The translations under genes and the position numbers were made by a program. Below, one piece after another: positions 35,825 to 47,807 of a DNA stretch of 64,000 nucleotides. Within the stretch, counting starts at the first letter, position 1; each line of letters starts with the position of its first letter. Location: contig NC_058193.1 of the NCBI RefSeq assembly GCF_907165205.1, positions 21,961,521 to 22,025,520 on the forward strand, given 5' to 3'. The stretch comes from Coccinella septempunctata. Taxonomy: Eukaryota > Arthropoda > Insecta > Coleoptera > Coccinellidae. The notes below the pieces were generated by a model that did not search any database, had not been told where the DNA came from, and worked only from the letters and a program-made list of their open reading frames with translations.

Positions 35825-36790
35825 TTATGTATGCACTTTCAGCGGTGGGGAAAGCGTCTGGAGATGTAAAAAAAATCGTCAGGTGTACATACTCGAAAGT
35901 GCCAGATTAAGATACCGTTTATGCCCTACGTGTCAGATTTTTAGAGGATATGTTAATTTGACCCAAAGAAATCTACTTTTCAAGGGACTGACAATTCGGA
36001 CATGACGTAAGGTCACAGCAGTCCTTTGAAAATGCAAAAAAATTGTAACTTGTACATACTTGAACGTGACAGATTTTCATACAGATGGTTAATCTCGGTG
36101 TTGCAGACGTTCTAACCCATTAATCTGAAACTAGTCAGGCGGGGATTTTATTAATCTGACAGTTTGAAGATTATTACAAGGAATTTTTTCTTGAATATCT
36201 CCCTTCCTATACCTTTAATCGTTTCTGTATTCATTATGAAAGTTGTAGATAATAAGATTCTATACAACTTTTGTCTGAAGCAATTTTACATACTCTTCAC
36301 CGTTATCGAGTTGGAGGGAGATAAATGCGAGGATCTTAGCCACACATGCGGAAGGCCTGGTCAATGCTGTAACTCCAGTCTAATGTAGGTACATTCATCG
36401 CCATATAGTTCAAACGTAGAAAAAAATGCTTCGAGCAAAATTTGTAGGAAATGTTATGTTCTACAACTTTTATAATGAATGCGAAATCAATTTGTCCAGG
36501 AGTGGAGATAATTAAGAAAATCTGATTTTTGTGATCTTAGTGGCCAATTTTTATTGTTTTGGCTTGCTGAAATTGTCAGATTATATTTTTTACGTTATTC
36601 TTGAATCATAAGCTTCAAAATAAAATAAAAAGCCACCGCGCTCGAGAATGTACACGTGAGTTAATTGTCAGATTAAGAGAATATATACTTTTCAACATGC
36701 AAATAACCACATATATCTTAATCTGACAGGCTCGAGTATGTACTTTTTTCACTATTCTGACAGGCTGTCCTAGACAATTACCCCCATATA
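35825..36790. mobile_element. Inverted-repeat element with recurring CAGATTAAG motif
   Basis: GTACATACTCGAAAGTGCC, then AGATTAAGATA, near 35886-35914 is mirrored by TATCTTAATCTGACAGGC, then TCGAGTATGTAC, near 36715-36750. Related pieces (GTACATACTTGAACGTGAC at 36052, TTAATCTGACAG near 36153, TGTCAGATTAAGA at 36667) recur inside. It is a ~1-kb non-autonomous element or array of its ends. No coding content recognised. Confidence 0.6.
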
Positions 36791-36950
36791 CAGATCTGAT
36801 TTTTGGTAGAGGTACTCTACAGGGTCCAAGGTGTCTTTCTTTATATAAATCTGATACGTTCCAGTAAATCCCGAATTCCCATCTTGGGCTCATCAACTAA
36901 TTGCCATGCTCAAAGGAAATAACGACCTTGCTTCTCAACGAAAACAGACA

Positions 36951-37218
36951 ATTAATGTCAGACAAAAAGCGACAATTCAGAAGATTTTCAAAAGTAGATT
37001 TTTTCGTCTGATGAAGGAGTCTGATATAGAGTCCGAAACGTTACAAAGAATTATAATTTCAACGTTATTTATTTTGAGTTCATTGTCAGGCAACAATTTT
37101 TTCTAGTTAATTTGCTCCTGACAAATTAGTGCAAGAATTTACGCAGGAGCAAATCGTTGATTTTATTTTTAATTGATTTTGTTTCAGAGATTGGGAGTGA
37201 AAACCCGAAAAAGTTTAT
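36951..37218 (+). repeat. Penelope-like/ribozyme-bearing repeat B, copy 2
   Basis: Collinear with 17330-17596, including CTGATGAAGGAGTCTGATAT and the GCAGGAGCAAAT hairpin. Here the second hairpin is perfect (ATTTGCTCCTG 37110-37120, CAGGAGCAAAT 37144-37154), while stem II of the hammerhead-like core has one mismatch (AGAGTCC). Confidence 0.6.
37008..37039 (+). ncRNA. Hammerhead-like ribozyme core, second copy
   Basis: CUGAUGA, stem and GAAAC in the same arrangement as at 17384-17415, with one broken pair in stem II. A possible stem III forms between ACGUU after GAA and AACGU near 37059. Probably inactive. Confidence 0.35.
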
Positions 37219-37540
37219 GAGGAGATCCTCCCAAAATAAATTTCAATCGATATCAGACTTACTCACAGCTGCAACCTCCAGCATAAGTGGATTTGTATTG
37301 CACTTCGCCAGTGATGATTATAAATAATTGGTATTTTACATGGAACCACATTGCATTGCATCACATAGAAATATACAAACGGGTTGAGATTTTTGAAACG
37401 TCACAAAATTTATTTCACCTAATGGAAATAATACAGAAATAACAAATAAATGCTCTAAATGGAAATTTAACATCTTAAAAACGAAATAATGAATAGATGA
37501 TGGAAATACCCTGCATATAATTGAATAAATTGTCCCTCAT
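37219..37540. other. AT-rich spacer
   Basis: No feature recognised. Confidence 0.45.
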
Positions 37541-38330
37541 TACTTATCGAAATCGTTCCCTGCTGTCTCTGTCTACCTGCTGATTCGGGTACACCTACTT
37601 CTTTTACCTATGAGCCGCCACTGGTTATAACTACGATGGTACTAGTTATATTCTATTTCCCTCCAATTATTATCTTTCGTTCAGTTCATTTGGTCCATAA
37701 AAAAGACGAACTTCTCGAAAAACACAATGACTTCTGTTGATTATGTTGGCATCCGACCATCCCATCGAAATTAAGCGGTCTTCGAGAAGGGTAAAGAGAG
37801 CTCTCTCAGTTATTCATAGAGGAGCATGGTCCCTGCGTCCCCCTTGCGATGGCGAGCAGCGTTCTGTTCCAGTGGAAATCATGGGCCAGCTGTTTCGCTC
37901 TTTATTGTGTTTTGTAATCAGGGCAGGCGGTGTTTTATTAGTGGCAGTAATTTGAGGCAACGGCTGCGCCTCATAAGAACCGTTGATGTATGGGTTTTAT
38001 TGACTAGAACTACATTGTAACATCTCCGGGCAATGGTCAGGGCTATTGCAGCAACGTAAGTTACTGCTCGCTTGGCGAGTTGCAGGTGTGTAACTCTCCG
38101 AGATATACGCCAGTTCGATCTCGTTCCTCCGCTCTCTTGCGAATTACAATGCCGCAGGAGAAAAGGTTGAATCTGAACGGATGGGGAAGATTCAGAATCG
38201 GAAATGGAGGACCTTGCTATCGCTTATTCTCCCGAATGTCCTGCAGTGCATTAGATGTGAACTTTATTCGCATTTCTCTCTGAGAGAATTGAAAATTCTA
38301 CATCGTCCGCCTCGTTGTTAGGCTTGGGTC
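37541..38330. other. CpG-richer single-copy island
   Basis: One of the longest GC-richer blocks. Three overlapping plus-strand frames in different phases (37737-37955, 37826-38020, 38080-38283) and no recognisable motif. Probably non-coding; a candidate regulatory block. Confidence 0.3.
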
Positions 38331-40139
38331 TTTCGTTCGAAGTACTCATTCACCAAAAGATTCACAATTCTGAAAATTTTCGAAATATTTCTAATATTGA
38401 TATTGAAATCGCAATCAAACGATGTACCACATAATCACCCCTTCAAAGTGATATACATATTATAATGAGTATAAACCTTGATGTGTGTAATACTCGATGA
38501 TAGAACGTCCAAGCCTCTGTACAGCCAGAAGGACCATACAGAAGGTCAGCTGCACACGACACTCAGTCCTTCTGGCAGTACACATATTTTAAAAGTTTCT
38601 GGTTCCTTCGGCAGGACTTCTTTGGCAACAACAAGCAGTACACTAGAATTTTCCATAAGCATAGAATCGTTACCTTTCGATCATTATCAACGCTCAGTAC
38701 TGAGTTCAACTGGAAAACATTCAATTAATAATAGTCGATTTTTCCTGCATTTGTTTTCCTTCATTTTCCGAATTTTTCCTGGGAACGACATACTCAATTT
38801 AATGGCTGATACGTTTAGTTTTCGATGTTGTTCCATATATTTGATATTTTATAGATTTATACCCATTCCAAAAAAAAATTGGAAAAAAAATGATTACAAT
38901 GTTAACTCATAATTTATAACCCTTAGTGAAATTTATCCAGTATCTGTCTTAACATTGAATATTTAGAAACAGAATCAGCGCTAGAATTATTTACCATGAC
39001 ATTTCTTCAATAATCCCAAATTTATAGGCATTACATTCACCAATGTCCCAGCAGTCCTCAAAAAAGGCCAGCTTTCTATGTGAAATCAAACATTAAAAAG
39101 CTGTCCAGCAGGATCATTATCTGTTCTTTCATTAATGGAGATCGATATGCCGAAATCCTTTTGCTTTGATCTAGACGTCAAAGTTAAAAGACAGTTTTAC
39201 TTTCAAATCAAACAGTCAATTGAAAAAAATCTGAAAGGGAAAAGTACAGTGGCGCACCTCAACGAATATTAATCAACTAGTATTATCGTGATCAAATAGA
39301 TATTTTTGGATTTAGAATTCATATAATGCACTTGATTCGAAAATGTTGAATAATAGAATATATTCAATATAAATATTTCTATTTAATAGGTTTTTATCGA
39401 ACAATCCTGATAAAATCGAGTGGTTATCTATAAGTTTCAAAAAAGTGGTACATATTTACGTTGATAAAGATCTTCGAAGCTCCTTAGTTTTTGGCGGACA
39501 ATAATTTTTCCGCTTTTTTCTTAGATTTTTTTCTGATTGCATCTAGAGAAATTAAGTTTTTCACAAAGAAAGAATGTTGACTATCTCTTATCAAACCACA
39601 CAAGGATTGAAAGGAGATTATTCATCAATTACGTCCAATATCATAATCAAATTCAAAGACCCTTTGTTTATAGTTTATTTTAGTGTCATTTTTAGTAGGA
39701 TTGAAGAAAGTTTTGAAATTAAAGGGACTTTAAGTTTTTTCGGCTGGCAACCAGACTAATAGTGGTATTCTGCTTTCATCTTTAAGCCAATCTGTAACTT
39801 TTCATAAGCTTACAGGAAAATTGCAATTCTGGACGGTTTTAAGTGGTCTGTAGCTTACAGGAATCCGTAACCAAGATAAGTAGTTCAATCGTAACACTAT
39901 AAAGAAGATAGTTACAGAATTGCCTTATTTACGAATCTGTCAATCTGTCACTGGCAGATCGATCCTACGCTACAGATATGTAACTTAACTTACAGATGAA
40001 AAGCAGAATAAAACCATTAATCGTTTCAAACTGTACGAAAATTACAGATATTTTTCAAAATGATAACGTCCTCGTTCAATAAAAAGCAGCCCAAAACTGT
40101 CGTTTATATTCAATTCAAAAATCGGGACTCTTTAGCTAG
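38331..40139. other. Spacer with one unassigned 144-codon frame
   Basis: A plus-strand frame at 38478-38912 starts in a serine/threonine-rich stretch and ends in F/I-rich AT-codon sequence; I do not recognise it and doubt that it is coding. Near 39682-39732, GTGTCATTTTTAGTAGGATT and the following GACTTTAAG match the middle of the hairpin element at 49953-50077, so this is a decayed copy. Confidence 0.35.
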
Positions 40140-40500
40140 TCTAGCCAGAATCTAGTATGAGAGCGCAACCCATCAACCAACATACAACAGAGTCCAATTC
40201 GTCTGCGTCATCAGGAGATGCAGCTGGTAGTTCTCTTCCTGTAATTCAAGAACTTCGCCGCGGGCAACTCAACGATTTCGTCAAACGCGATTGCAAATCG
40301 ACCTCATCCAGGAAAGGAAGTCGATATTTAACAATATGCACTTCAATCGGCGAAGACACGCGACGTCCGCTGATGCCAGGGCTGCTCTGGGAATGTTTAT
40401 CTATCGACCAAACTTCAGGATCATTATCCTTGGGAACCTTGTTACTGCCGGAGTGATATATGCGGAAAGTTTCTAGGTGAACTTTCGGCATCAACAAGAT
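40140..40500. other. CpG-richer single-copy island
   Basis: Open frames of 99 and 61 codons (plus) and 83 codons (minus) overlap, as expected for GC-richer random DNA. None recognised. Confidence 0.3.
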
Positions 40501-41000
40501 TAGCGAATTGATCTGATGCGAACGAATTGAACTTGAGTGAAGCTCGTTACTGTTGTTAGAGAGGATTTTTTTGAATTTGGTGCACGTGGAATATCAAGAT
40601 GAACCTCACAGCGAAAGAATCCTTATATTAAACAATTTGAACGTTTTACCTAAAAGCCTCAGTAATTACGTATTTCATAATAATGTGAAATTACTTCACA
40701 TTAATTCGAAAATATGTGATGAACAAAATTGACATTGAATGATTGAAGGGATTTCCTATCTAGATATTTGTATGGAACGGACTAGATATTTTTGCCAAGG
40801 AAGAAAATTGAATTATTGACATATAATATGCAGTTCCTTGAGAAGAGTTAATGTTGGCTAACTTCTTTGGCTAGTAGTTGTTGAATTTAAAAAAAAAACC
40901 AAATATGAAATGCATCTAATGCATTGGTAGGGAATGGGTATCCCTCAAAGAGATTAGTGTATAATTACAAGAATATTGACTGCTTCAACAGAAATCATCT

Positions 41001-41055
41001 TGACTTCGCTAGATAATGTGATATCTGATATCACATGCATTATCTAGCGAAGTCA
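41001..41055. repeat. Short near-perfect palindrome
   Basis: The arms TGACTTCGCTAGATAATG (41001-41018) and CATTATCTAGCGAAGTCA (41038-41055) are exact complements. The interior TGATATC/GATATCA also pairs, giving a ~55-nt hairpin with a 2-nt offset. Confidence 0.85.
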
Positions 41056-41217
41056 ATATTTCCTATAATTTAAACAAACATGGGATTTTTCGAAGACATG
41101 AGTTCAAAAATCATCTTGCTAATGCAAGATCCATTTAGATTCCATTAATATGGAAGTCAAACTAGTTAACTAACTTCACCATTAAACTTTGAACAATAAT
41201 AATAAATTAAGAATTGA

Positions 41218-42413
41218 TAGGACAACTGGCTCATATTTATGGCTGTTGCAGGTCTCTTCTAAAAATAATGTCGTCAAATGTCACTTTTTGGTCTCTCAAT
41301 AGAAGGAAATTTTTTGTCATCCTCAAAGACCGTCTCTATTATACTCTTCATTCACAATCTTTCTGATTATGAAAGCATTCAACTAAAATTTGGGTCGTGT
41401 GGATTCAGATGAAACATACTATGAATTCACTTACATTTCACATTGAATATGTTAGATATCTTCTGACATATTGTAGATTTTAGAGTATCAGGGTTACTAT
41501 TTGAATGAGCGGAACTGAATTCTAAATAGCACTTCCTGACATTCTGTCTCTTCTCTTTTTCAATCACTTTCGACATTTTGTAATATTAATTATTATTAGT
41601 TGTGGCAACGTCGTTATGATATTAACGAAAAAAAAAACGAACAATAACAGCAAATATCGTAGATATCAAGAAGATATAGACTCGATGTCTTCTTGTTGTT
41701 GGCTACACTGTTGTCGAATTCACAAAAATTAGTAGTAAAATTTAGTAAAGTCACAAAATACTGCATATTATTCGTACGTTAAAAGGATCTTTTTTTTTGT
41801 AACTAGACTTTGAGTCCAATCTTTAAAGAGGAAGATAACTAATGGGAAAATATTTCCATAAATATATAATACTTCATTCAAATTTATTTTAGCAGTCGGT
41901 TGGCCATGAAATAATTTTCTCAAGTTTTTGTAACTAGAACGAAGTTAGGTTGGTACTCATGAAATGTCGTTAATGTCATAACGCCGTTGCCACAGCTAAT
42001 ATCAATTTTTATTACGAAAATGACGAAAGTGATTGAAAATAGAGACAGGGTTTCAGGAAGTGCTATTTAGAATTCAGGTGAGCTCATTCAAATAGTTATA
42101 CCCTGATATTCTAAAATCCACGATACGTTAGACGGTAGCGAACATATTCAATGTAAGAGCATTTATATAATGTTTCATCTGAATCTAAACGACTTATATT
42201 CCAGCTGGATATCTCCACAATCAGAAATATTGTGAATGAAGAGGATGACAAAGAATTTCCTTCTATTGGGAGACCCAAAAAAGTGGTGGCATTTGAGAAT
42301 TTTGTGTTTGAGTGAATTAATGTGAAAAGTTTACTACAGGATTTTCGATAAATGTCATCGGAGAATAAGTTCCCTAAAATGGATTTTTCCATTTTTCATT
42401 TGACTTGTCCTAT
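41218..42413. mobile_element. Foldback element, ~1.2 kb, ends ATAGGACAA
   Basis: Outer ends ATAGGACAA and TTGTCCTAT. The arms (about 41270-41625 and 41965-42300) are mirrored. The pairs are GTCTCTCAATAGAAGGAAAT with ATTTCCTTCTATTGGGAGAC, GATTCAGATGAAACAT with ATGTTTCATCTGAATC, TCTAAATAGCACTTCCTGA with TCAGGAAGTGCTATTTAGA-like, and CGTTATGA.ATTAACG with CGTTAATGTCATAACG. The loop is about 330 bp. A 93-codon minus-strand frame inside is not recognised. Confidence 0.85.
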
Positions 42414-42940
42414 ACAATGTAAATGTCTTAAGGTACTAATAAATACCTAATTATTATTATTACATCAATGTATCAAGATGAATAGCCACAAATACGCGCA
42501 AGTTGCCCTGTTACTTGTTTATTGATGTGAAATTTTTGTTCAACGGTGAAGTTGCATCTTAACTTGAAACTTCCTTCAATTCCTTTTACTTATATTGATG
42601 CAAGATAATTTTTGTTGAAGAATTTAACATTCTTGTAATTATCTGTTTTCCTTCGGGAGATACCCATTCCCAACCACTGCAATATATGCATTTCATCTTC
42701 GGGTTAATATTTTTGAAATCTACAAATGATGTAAGCCAAAGAAGATGACGAACATTAATTCTCCTCAAGTTAGTGCATATTATGATATTATACTGACCTC
42801 TTGTATTTTCCATGCGAATAACTGGATTTGGCATGCCTTCAATCAGTTTGTATAAACTTCAATTATGTTCGTCACATATTTTCCGAAGAGATTCGACATT
42901 GTGATAATGATAAAATACGTAATAACAGAAACTTTTACGT
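42414..42940. other. AT-rich spacer
   Basis: No feature recognised; a minus-strand frame 42586-42834 is unassigned. Confidence 0.4.
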
Positions 42941-43087
42941 AGAACGGGCAACATAGCGTTGATTTAAAACTAAAAAATGTTTTGACAAGCTTCATAACCC
43001 CACATTTTCGTACTATACAGAGTGAAATGTGTCAAATTTCCATGGCCAACCGACTGCTAAAATAAAAGTGAATGAAGTATAGTTTCA
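42941..43087. repeat. Dispersed repeat C, copy 2
   Basis: Diverged match to 12589-12742 (GATTTAAAAC, TGTTTTGACAAGC, AAAAGTGAATGAAGTATAG). Confidence 0.7.
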
Positions 43088-43249
43088 GGAAAACGGCCAA
43101 GTTCCTCCTGTGAGGATGGCGTTTGTTTAGTCATTTTCTGTGAATATGACAGGTTTTTAATTCGTTTTCAAAACGTAAAATGTTTGGTATTGAAGAATTG
43201 CTTCATTCAGAAGTTTCATTAATAATGACGTAACACAAGAATCTAATTT

Positions 43250-43920
43250 AGATATTCTGTCAGGGATAGAAGTCCTGGATCCCCGATAAGAAATCCTCCG
43301 AATAAGGCTATGCACATTTTCATCAAAGCGTCGCAGTCTTTCACCCTTCACCGCCGATCTTAATCGATAAATCCCGAGAAGAATAATAAATAATGAACCC
43401 GGTAATTGCCGAAAAGTGTCCCGGTTTTACGCGGGATAAGATATAATCCCGGCGAACTTCCGGATAATTGGCAAACGTAGCGTTAGATTTCAAATATCTC
43501 CGTCTTCCTCAGACGCGAGGGCTAAAGGTGAGCACCTGTCGTTCTTGAGAGGCCCCGCTGGAGTGTCGTCGTTCATTTTGCGACCTCAAGCTCCGTAATT
43601 AATGAACCGTAGAATGTGGTTCTTAATAACGATATGTGGGCGTAATATACTCATGAGAAATTTTGCATGTCAGGCCGGAATCATTCCGCGTCTTCCCATC
43701 TGCTGCACGTCGTCCCTTCTTGAGAATATATTGGAATTGATGATTTCAGCGTTTAGGACAATGAGGAATGATCCGAATCCATTGTGTTAAGTAATTGTTC
43801 GGGTTGACACATTCCGTTTCCTTCCCACAATGGCGGAAGGCTTCATCGGAATTCGTTTTATGCTACATCGAATTTATTTTGTAAGGTTGGTCCCAATTTG
43901 ACGAACATTCATGACGACTG
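43250..43920. other. CpG-richer single-copy island
   Basis: GC-richer block with several CCGG/CGGATAA-like motifs. Small frames on both strands (43157-43351 minus, 43602-43790 plus), none recognised. Confidence 0.3.
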
Positions 43921-44331
43921 ATTACTCAGACAATGTGAAACAATATTGAGTTTCATTACAACAATTTCTTCGTTATTCAATTCTTTTGATAGATTTCCTT
44001 ATGTAGGTAAGGATTTCACTGTTTTTATTCGAAGGTTTGGCATTGCAAATAATAAACCAGAATCAAAAACTCTTATAATGTCCGAACGTCCGATAACGAT
44101 CGTAGCTCTCGACTCTGATCCGCTTATTCTCAGAGATGAATTTTAAGGAATATAACATGAAAGCTTATGAGGTTCATTCGAAATAAATATGCGTGCATCA
44201 TCATATTTCCCTTCAATTTCTATTCCGAATATTCGAGAAGACTTTTGTAGAATTTTCAGAATAAACATACCATTTTGCTTCTTTACCGCAGAATTCGTAG
44301 TAATCTTGAAAACTAATAAAAATTTTTGATA

Positions 44332-45209
44332 TACAGTGTGTATTTGAAGGTGAGTTTTTTTTTTAACAGAAGGTAAAACTGGTCAAAATAAATCGTTTCA
44401 CCAAAAATCACCTATACAAAACTTTCAAAATGACAAAGTTGAAAAAAAAAATTAAGATGACTACTGAAATAGATCCTTATACGACCCTAGACCGTTTGTT
44501 AGCTAAATTATTGCAAAGTAGTGGGGAAAAACTCATCTCCTGATTCGACCATGTGGTTTCGTTTAGGATATTGGCTCGTTAGATATTTACATGGCAATGA
44601 AAATGGCAACTTAGGATTGCCGAATTGTTCTCATTATTTTTTAGTAACTTACATGATTTTATGAAATGGCTCATTTCGATACCAACTGACAGAAGAGACT
44701 TAGGACACGCGAGTGTAAAAAATAGAATAATACTTCAACATCTCACAATATACTTCGTCTTAATTATTTACGGGTTTTTTCACAATGGGCATCACAATCG
44801 TCGTAAAAATGGGATAAAATAGGGAACTATTTTATCCCATTACTCTTTCAATGTAACTAACATAAGCACTTTCAAGAAACTGCCTCGATTTTCTACATTT
44901 TTTTTTCACAATAAATTGCACGATACAACAATTATGATTCTCTCAAAAGTGCACCTAACCCGATTAACTTGGTACTGAAGTTACCGAACCATTCAATGTC
45001 CATAGCCATATGTTTATGTTTTGCTTCGTTTTTGCGATGCCGGAGTTACCTTCCACAGTCCCGTACTTGAAATTTTGTCGAACTTCTAGGGGTTGTATCC
45101 CAGCCATCTTGGATATTATTTTCATATGGACAATTTTTGGTTAAACGACTTATTTTGAGGAGTTCTACCTCCTGTCAAAAAAAAGCCTCACCTATGAAAA
45201 TACCCTGTA
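44332..45209. mobile_element. Inverted-repeat element, ~880 bp, TACAG-type ends
   Basis: Left end TACAGTGTGTATTTGAAGGTGAG, mirrored by right CTCACCTATGAAAATACCCTGTA (positions 44332 and 45209). The arms match for about 100 bp, including ACAGAAGGTAAAACTGGTCA against the complement of GAGTTCTACCTCCTGTCA. The interior is unique and has no transposase. A truncated second copy starts at 49162. Confidence 0.8.
44808..44841. repeat. Perfect 15-bp palindrome with GGAA loop
   Basis: AATGGGATAAAATAG (44808-44822), loop GGAA, CTATTTTATCCCATT (44827-44841). It lies inside the 44332-45209 element. Confidence 0.9.
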
Positions 45210-46642
45210 CATCTTGAAAAATCATTGAATCAACATATTTCTTTTGATTCACTTAGATTTCAATAGCTTCAGTATAATTTTTTTTCGTCACAGTAAAATC
45301 AAAGTGAATGTCATCCATGTCATTGTAAACTGGATCAGGAAAGTTGCAAATTGGTGTATGCGCAAGGCAATATCAAATGAAAATAACCATCCCTTAAAAA
45401 AATTTCAAAAGCAACGGTATTATGGAGCTGACGAGTTTGTAGAGAACCATGAGCCATATTTCAATTTTGATTTGCTTGATAGACTGTATGTGCCAGGATA
45501 AAAGAAATAAAAAGATAATTTAAGGATAGCCAAATATTTCAAATAGCGATGGTGTGAATTGACAGTGCGTTTTTTGCTACTTTTCCTCATTCATTTCAAT
45601 GTGCGAGTTTCATTTAAAGTATTGAGAATACTTTTGTAACGGCAATTAATTTGGCGCGCCTACAAAACTATTATTTTGTTGTTGTTGGTATTCAAGTCCA
45701 TTTAAAAAGTACGATAACACCAGAATTTTGACCTTTTTCAGAAAATTGCGATTCTTTCGCCCTACGTTTTTCACATAATTCCAGGAAGACATAGAAACAA
45801 AATGAATTCAACCAATCTGCTATAAAATTGGGTGATGTTAGTCTAGTTGTATAAGACATTTTCTTGCATGTTCCTCTCCTCTCATTGTAAGCCAAATAAT
45901 TGGAGAATATTCAAAATTGCAAAGGAAATTCAACAAACATAATTTAGTTTGGTTCACATATCTTAAATAAATAGAAAGTGTGCAAATATTAAACGAAATT
46001 TGAAGGACAAATCCTGTGTAATTAGAAAATTTCTTCAATTTATAACGGTCAAGTCATGAACTCACAAATACAACAAAAAATTGACCCACTCATAATTTAA
46101 AATTATGTTTTTGATTATTGAATTGAAGATTTTTAACTTTAGAAACACTCATTTCACAGGTTGAATAAAAACTATTTCAACAAACACTAAAACTAAAATT
46201 ACTGAGCTGTAGAGTTGAAAAAAAATTTTATTCTAAATAGATCATACGAGGGCATAAACCTGTAGACTTGTGAATTATTTTATGTATTACTTCACATTTT
46301 ATTAAATGATTGCTGATTATGAAATTAGGTGGCAGCTGTTTTTGATGAAACTTTCTTGTCTTTTTGATTAGAAAATAAATAAAGAATGTAAAATAATTTC
46401 CACGTACCTAATATTGGTACACGATAAATTCCAATGATTCAAAGGGAAATGCAATGGAAGTGTTCATACTCTTCATTGTCTCAGAAGGGGATCCAAATAT
46501 TATTTTATTCATGGAAAGTATGCCTTGATACTTAAGGAAAATATCGCAGGAAATGTCATTTTTGCCTAGTGAATGAAGAGCTGCAAGACTATAGTTTATC
46601 ATCAGAAAAAACTTTCACGCATTGTATCTTATTTCACAATAA
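45210..46642. other. AT-rich spacer
   Basis: Several small unassigned frames, none credible as a gene. Confidence 0.4.
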
Positions 46643-46698
46643 CAAGTATTTCATTTAGGTATATTTGAAGGATCAAATATACCTAAATGAAATACTTG
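46643..46698. repeat. Perfect 26-bp palindrome with AGGA loop
   Basis: The arms 46643-46668 and 46673-46698 are exact reverse complements (left begins CAAGTATTTCATTTAGG), separated by only AGGA. Flanking sequence beyond the arms does not match, so this is a discrete event rather than the centre of a larger foldback. Confidence 0.95.
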
Positions 46699-46879
46699 CC
46701 GATAGGAATCGGAAATTTTGTTCCAGAAGACCTCTCCTCGGTAAATGTTGTTGGACAAGTAGTCCTAAAACTTGCTTTTTTTGGTTTTTCGAATTTTCAG
46801 ATGACATCTGAAGTTCCCGAACCAATGGAAAAATATGTCCTGAATATCTGACCTCTTTTCGTTCCGAGATCGGTGACAA

Positions 46880-47790
46880 CTAGTTTTTGTAATTTCATTC
46901 GGTAGTCCAAACTAACCCGACAAGAAACGCGGTACAAGGAAATTTAATTTCAATTTGTGTTACGTACAACGTATGACAATGTGGCTCTGTTAAGCGACTA
47001 ATCTCGATAATAATAACGGTAATGCCGACAGTCACTGGAATGGCGCCAAATACACTGGCGGACTACGTTTTCCTTTCCGAGTATGCAATTGTTTTATGTT
47101 TGCTGGTGTCAGTTATAAACAGCACTCAAAGTCGAGAGGTCTGGGTGAGACTGCATTGTTCTGGGAACTTGAAGGAGTTATAAAGTTTAAATTGAAGAGC
47201 CTATTGAGGGAAGAGCCAGGACCTGATCGATAGTTTGTGCACTGGGGCCTGAATGCCGGTACGGAGATGTAGTTTCGAATTGATATGATTCCCCTGTCGG
47301 AGATGGAAAGTATCCGCTAGACTCTTGGAAGAGTCGACTATCCGATGGTTAAATATGTTCTGGAATGAAGGCCAAACGTGTCATTCTGATCTGGGGAAAT
47401 CGGTTTATTACCGGATACTTCAACTGAGGTCGTTGGTCAGTTTGGCTGGTCAGTGGTCTTTATGTGGGGGGGGGGTTAAAAGTTAAAACTTTTCCCATTC
47501 ATCCTCACTGCACCCACCTATTATGTTATGTGAGCAGAACATGAACCCTAATAGAATCATATCATTATCATTATCAAGCAGCCTATAGGATAACCACAAC
47601 CTTACCCCAACCTCACTCGTCTAGTTGAGGGACAGCAACTCATGCCCTTGATATCATAGTATTCCTGTGGAATGGATTTTTCCTTCATTGGATGTCTTTT
47701 TGTTCTTCCTCTTGTTTAAGTTAATTTTTTCTCTTTAGGTACTGGTAAAGATTATGGCAATGTCAGGGTGACTCGGGAGAAATGTACCAA
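46880..47790. other. CpG-richer island with a G10 tract
   Basis: Single-copy, GC-richer DNA without credible frames. A run of ten G lies at 47466-47475. Confidence 0.4.
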
Positions 47791-47807
47791 ACTCCTGGTG
47801 AGTACTG

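Noticed and set aside
38478..38912. 144-codon plus-strand frame as a host gene
   Set aside because: The composition changes to AT-codon runs of F, I and K toward its end. No family recognised and no regulatory context.
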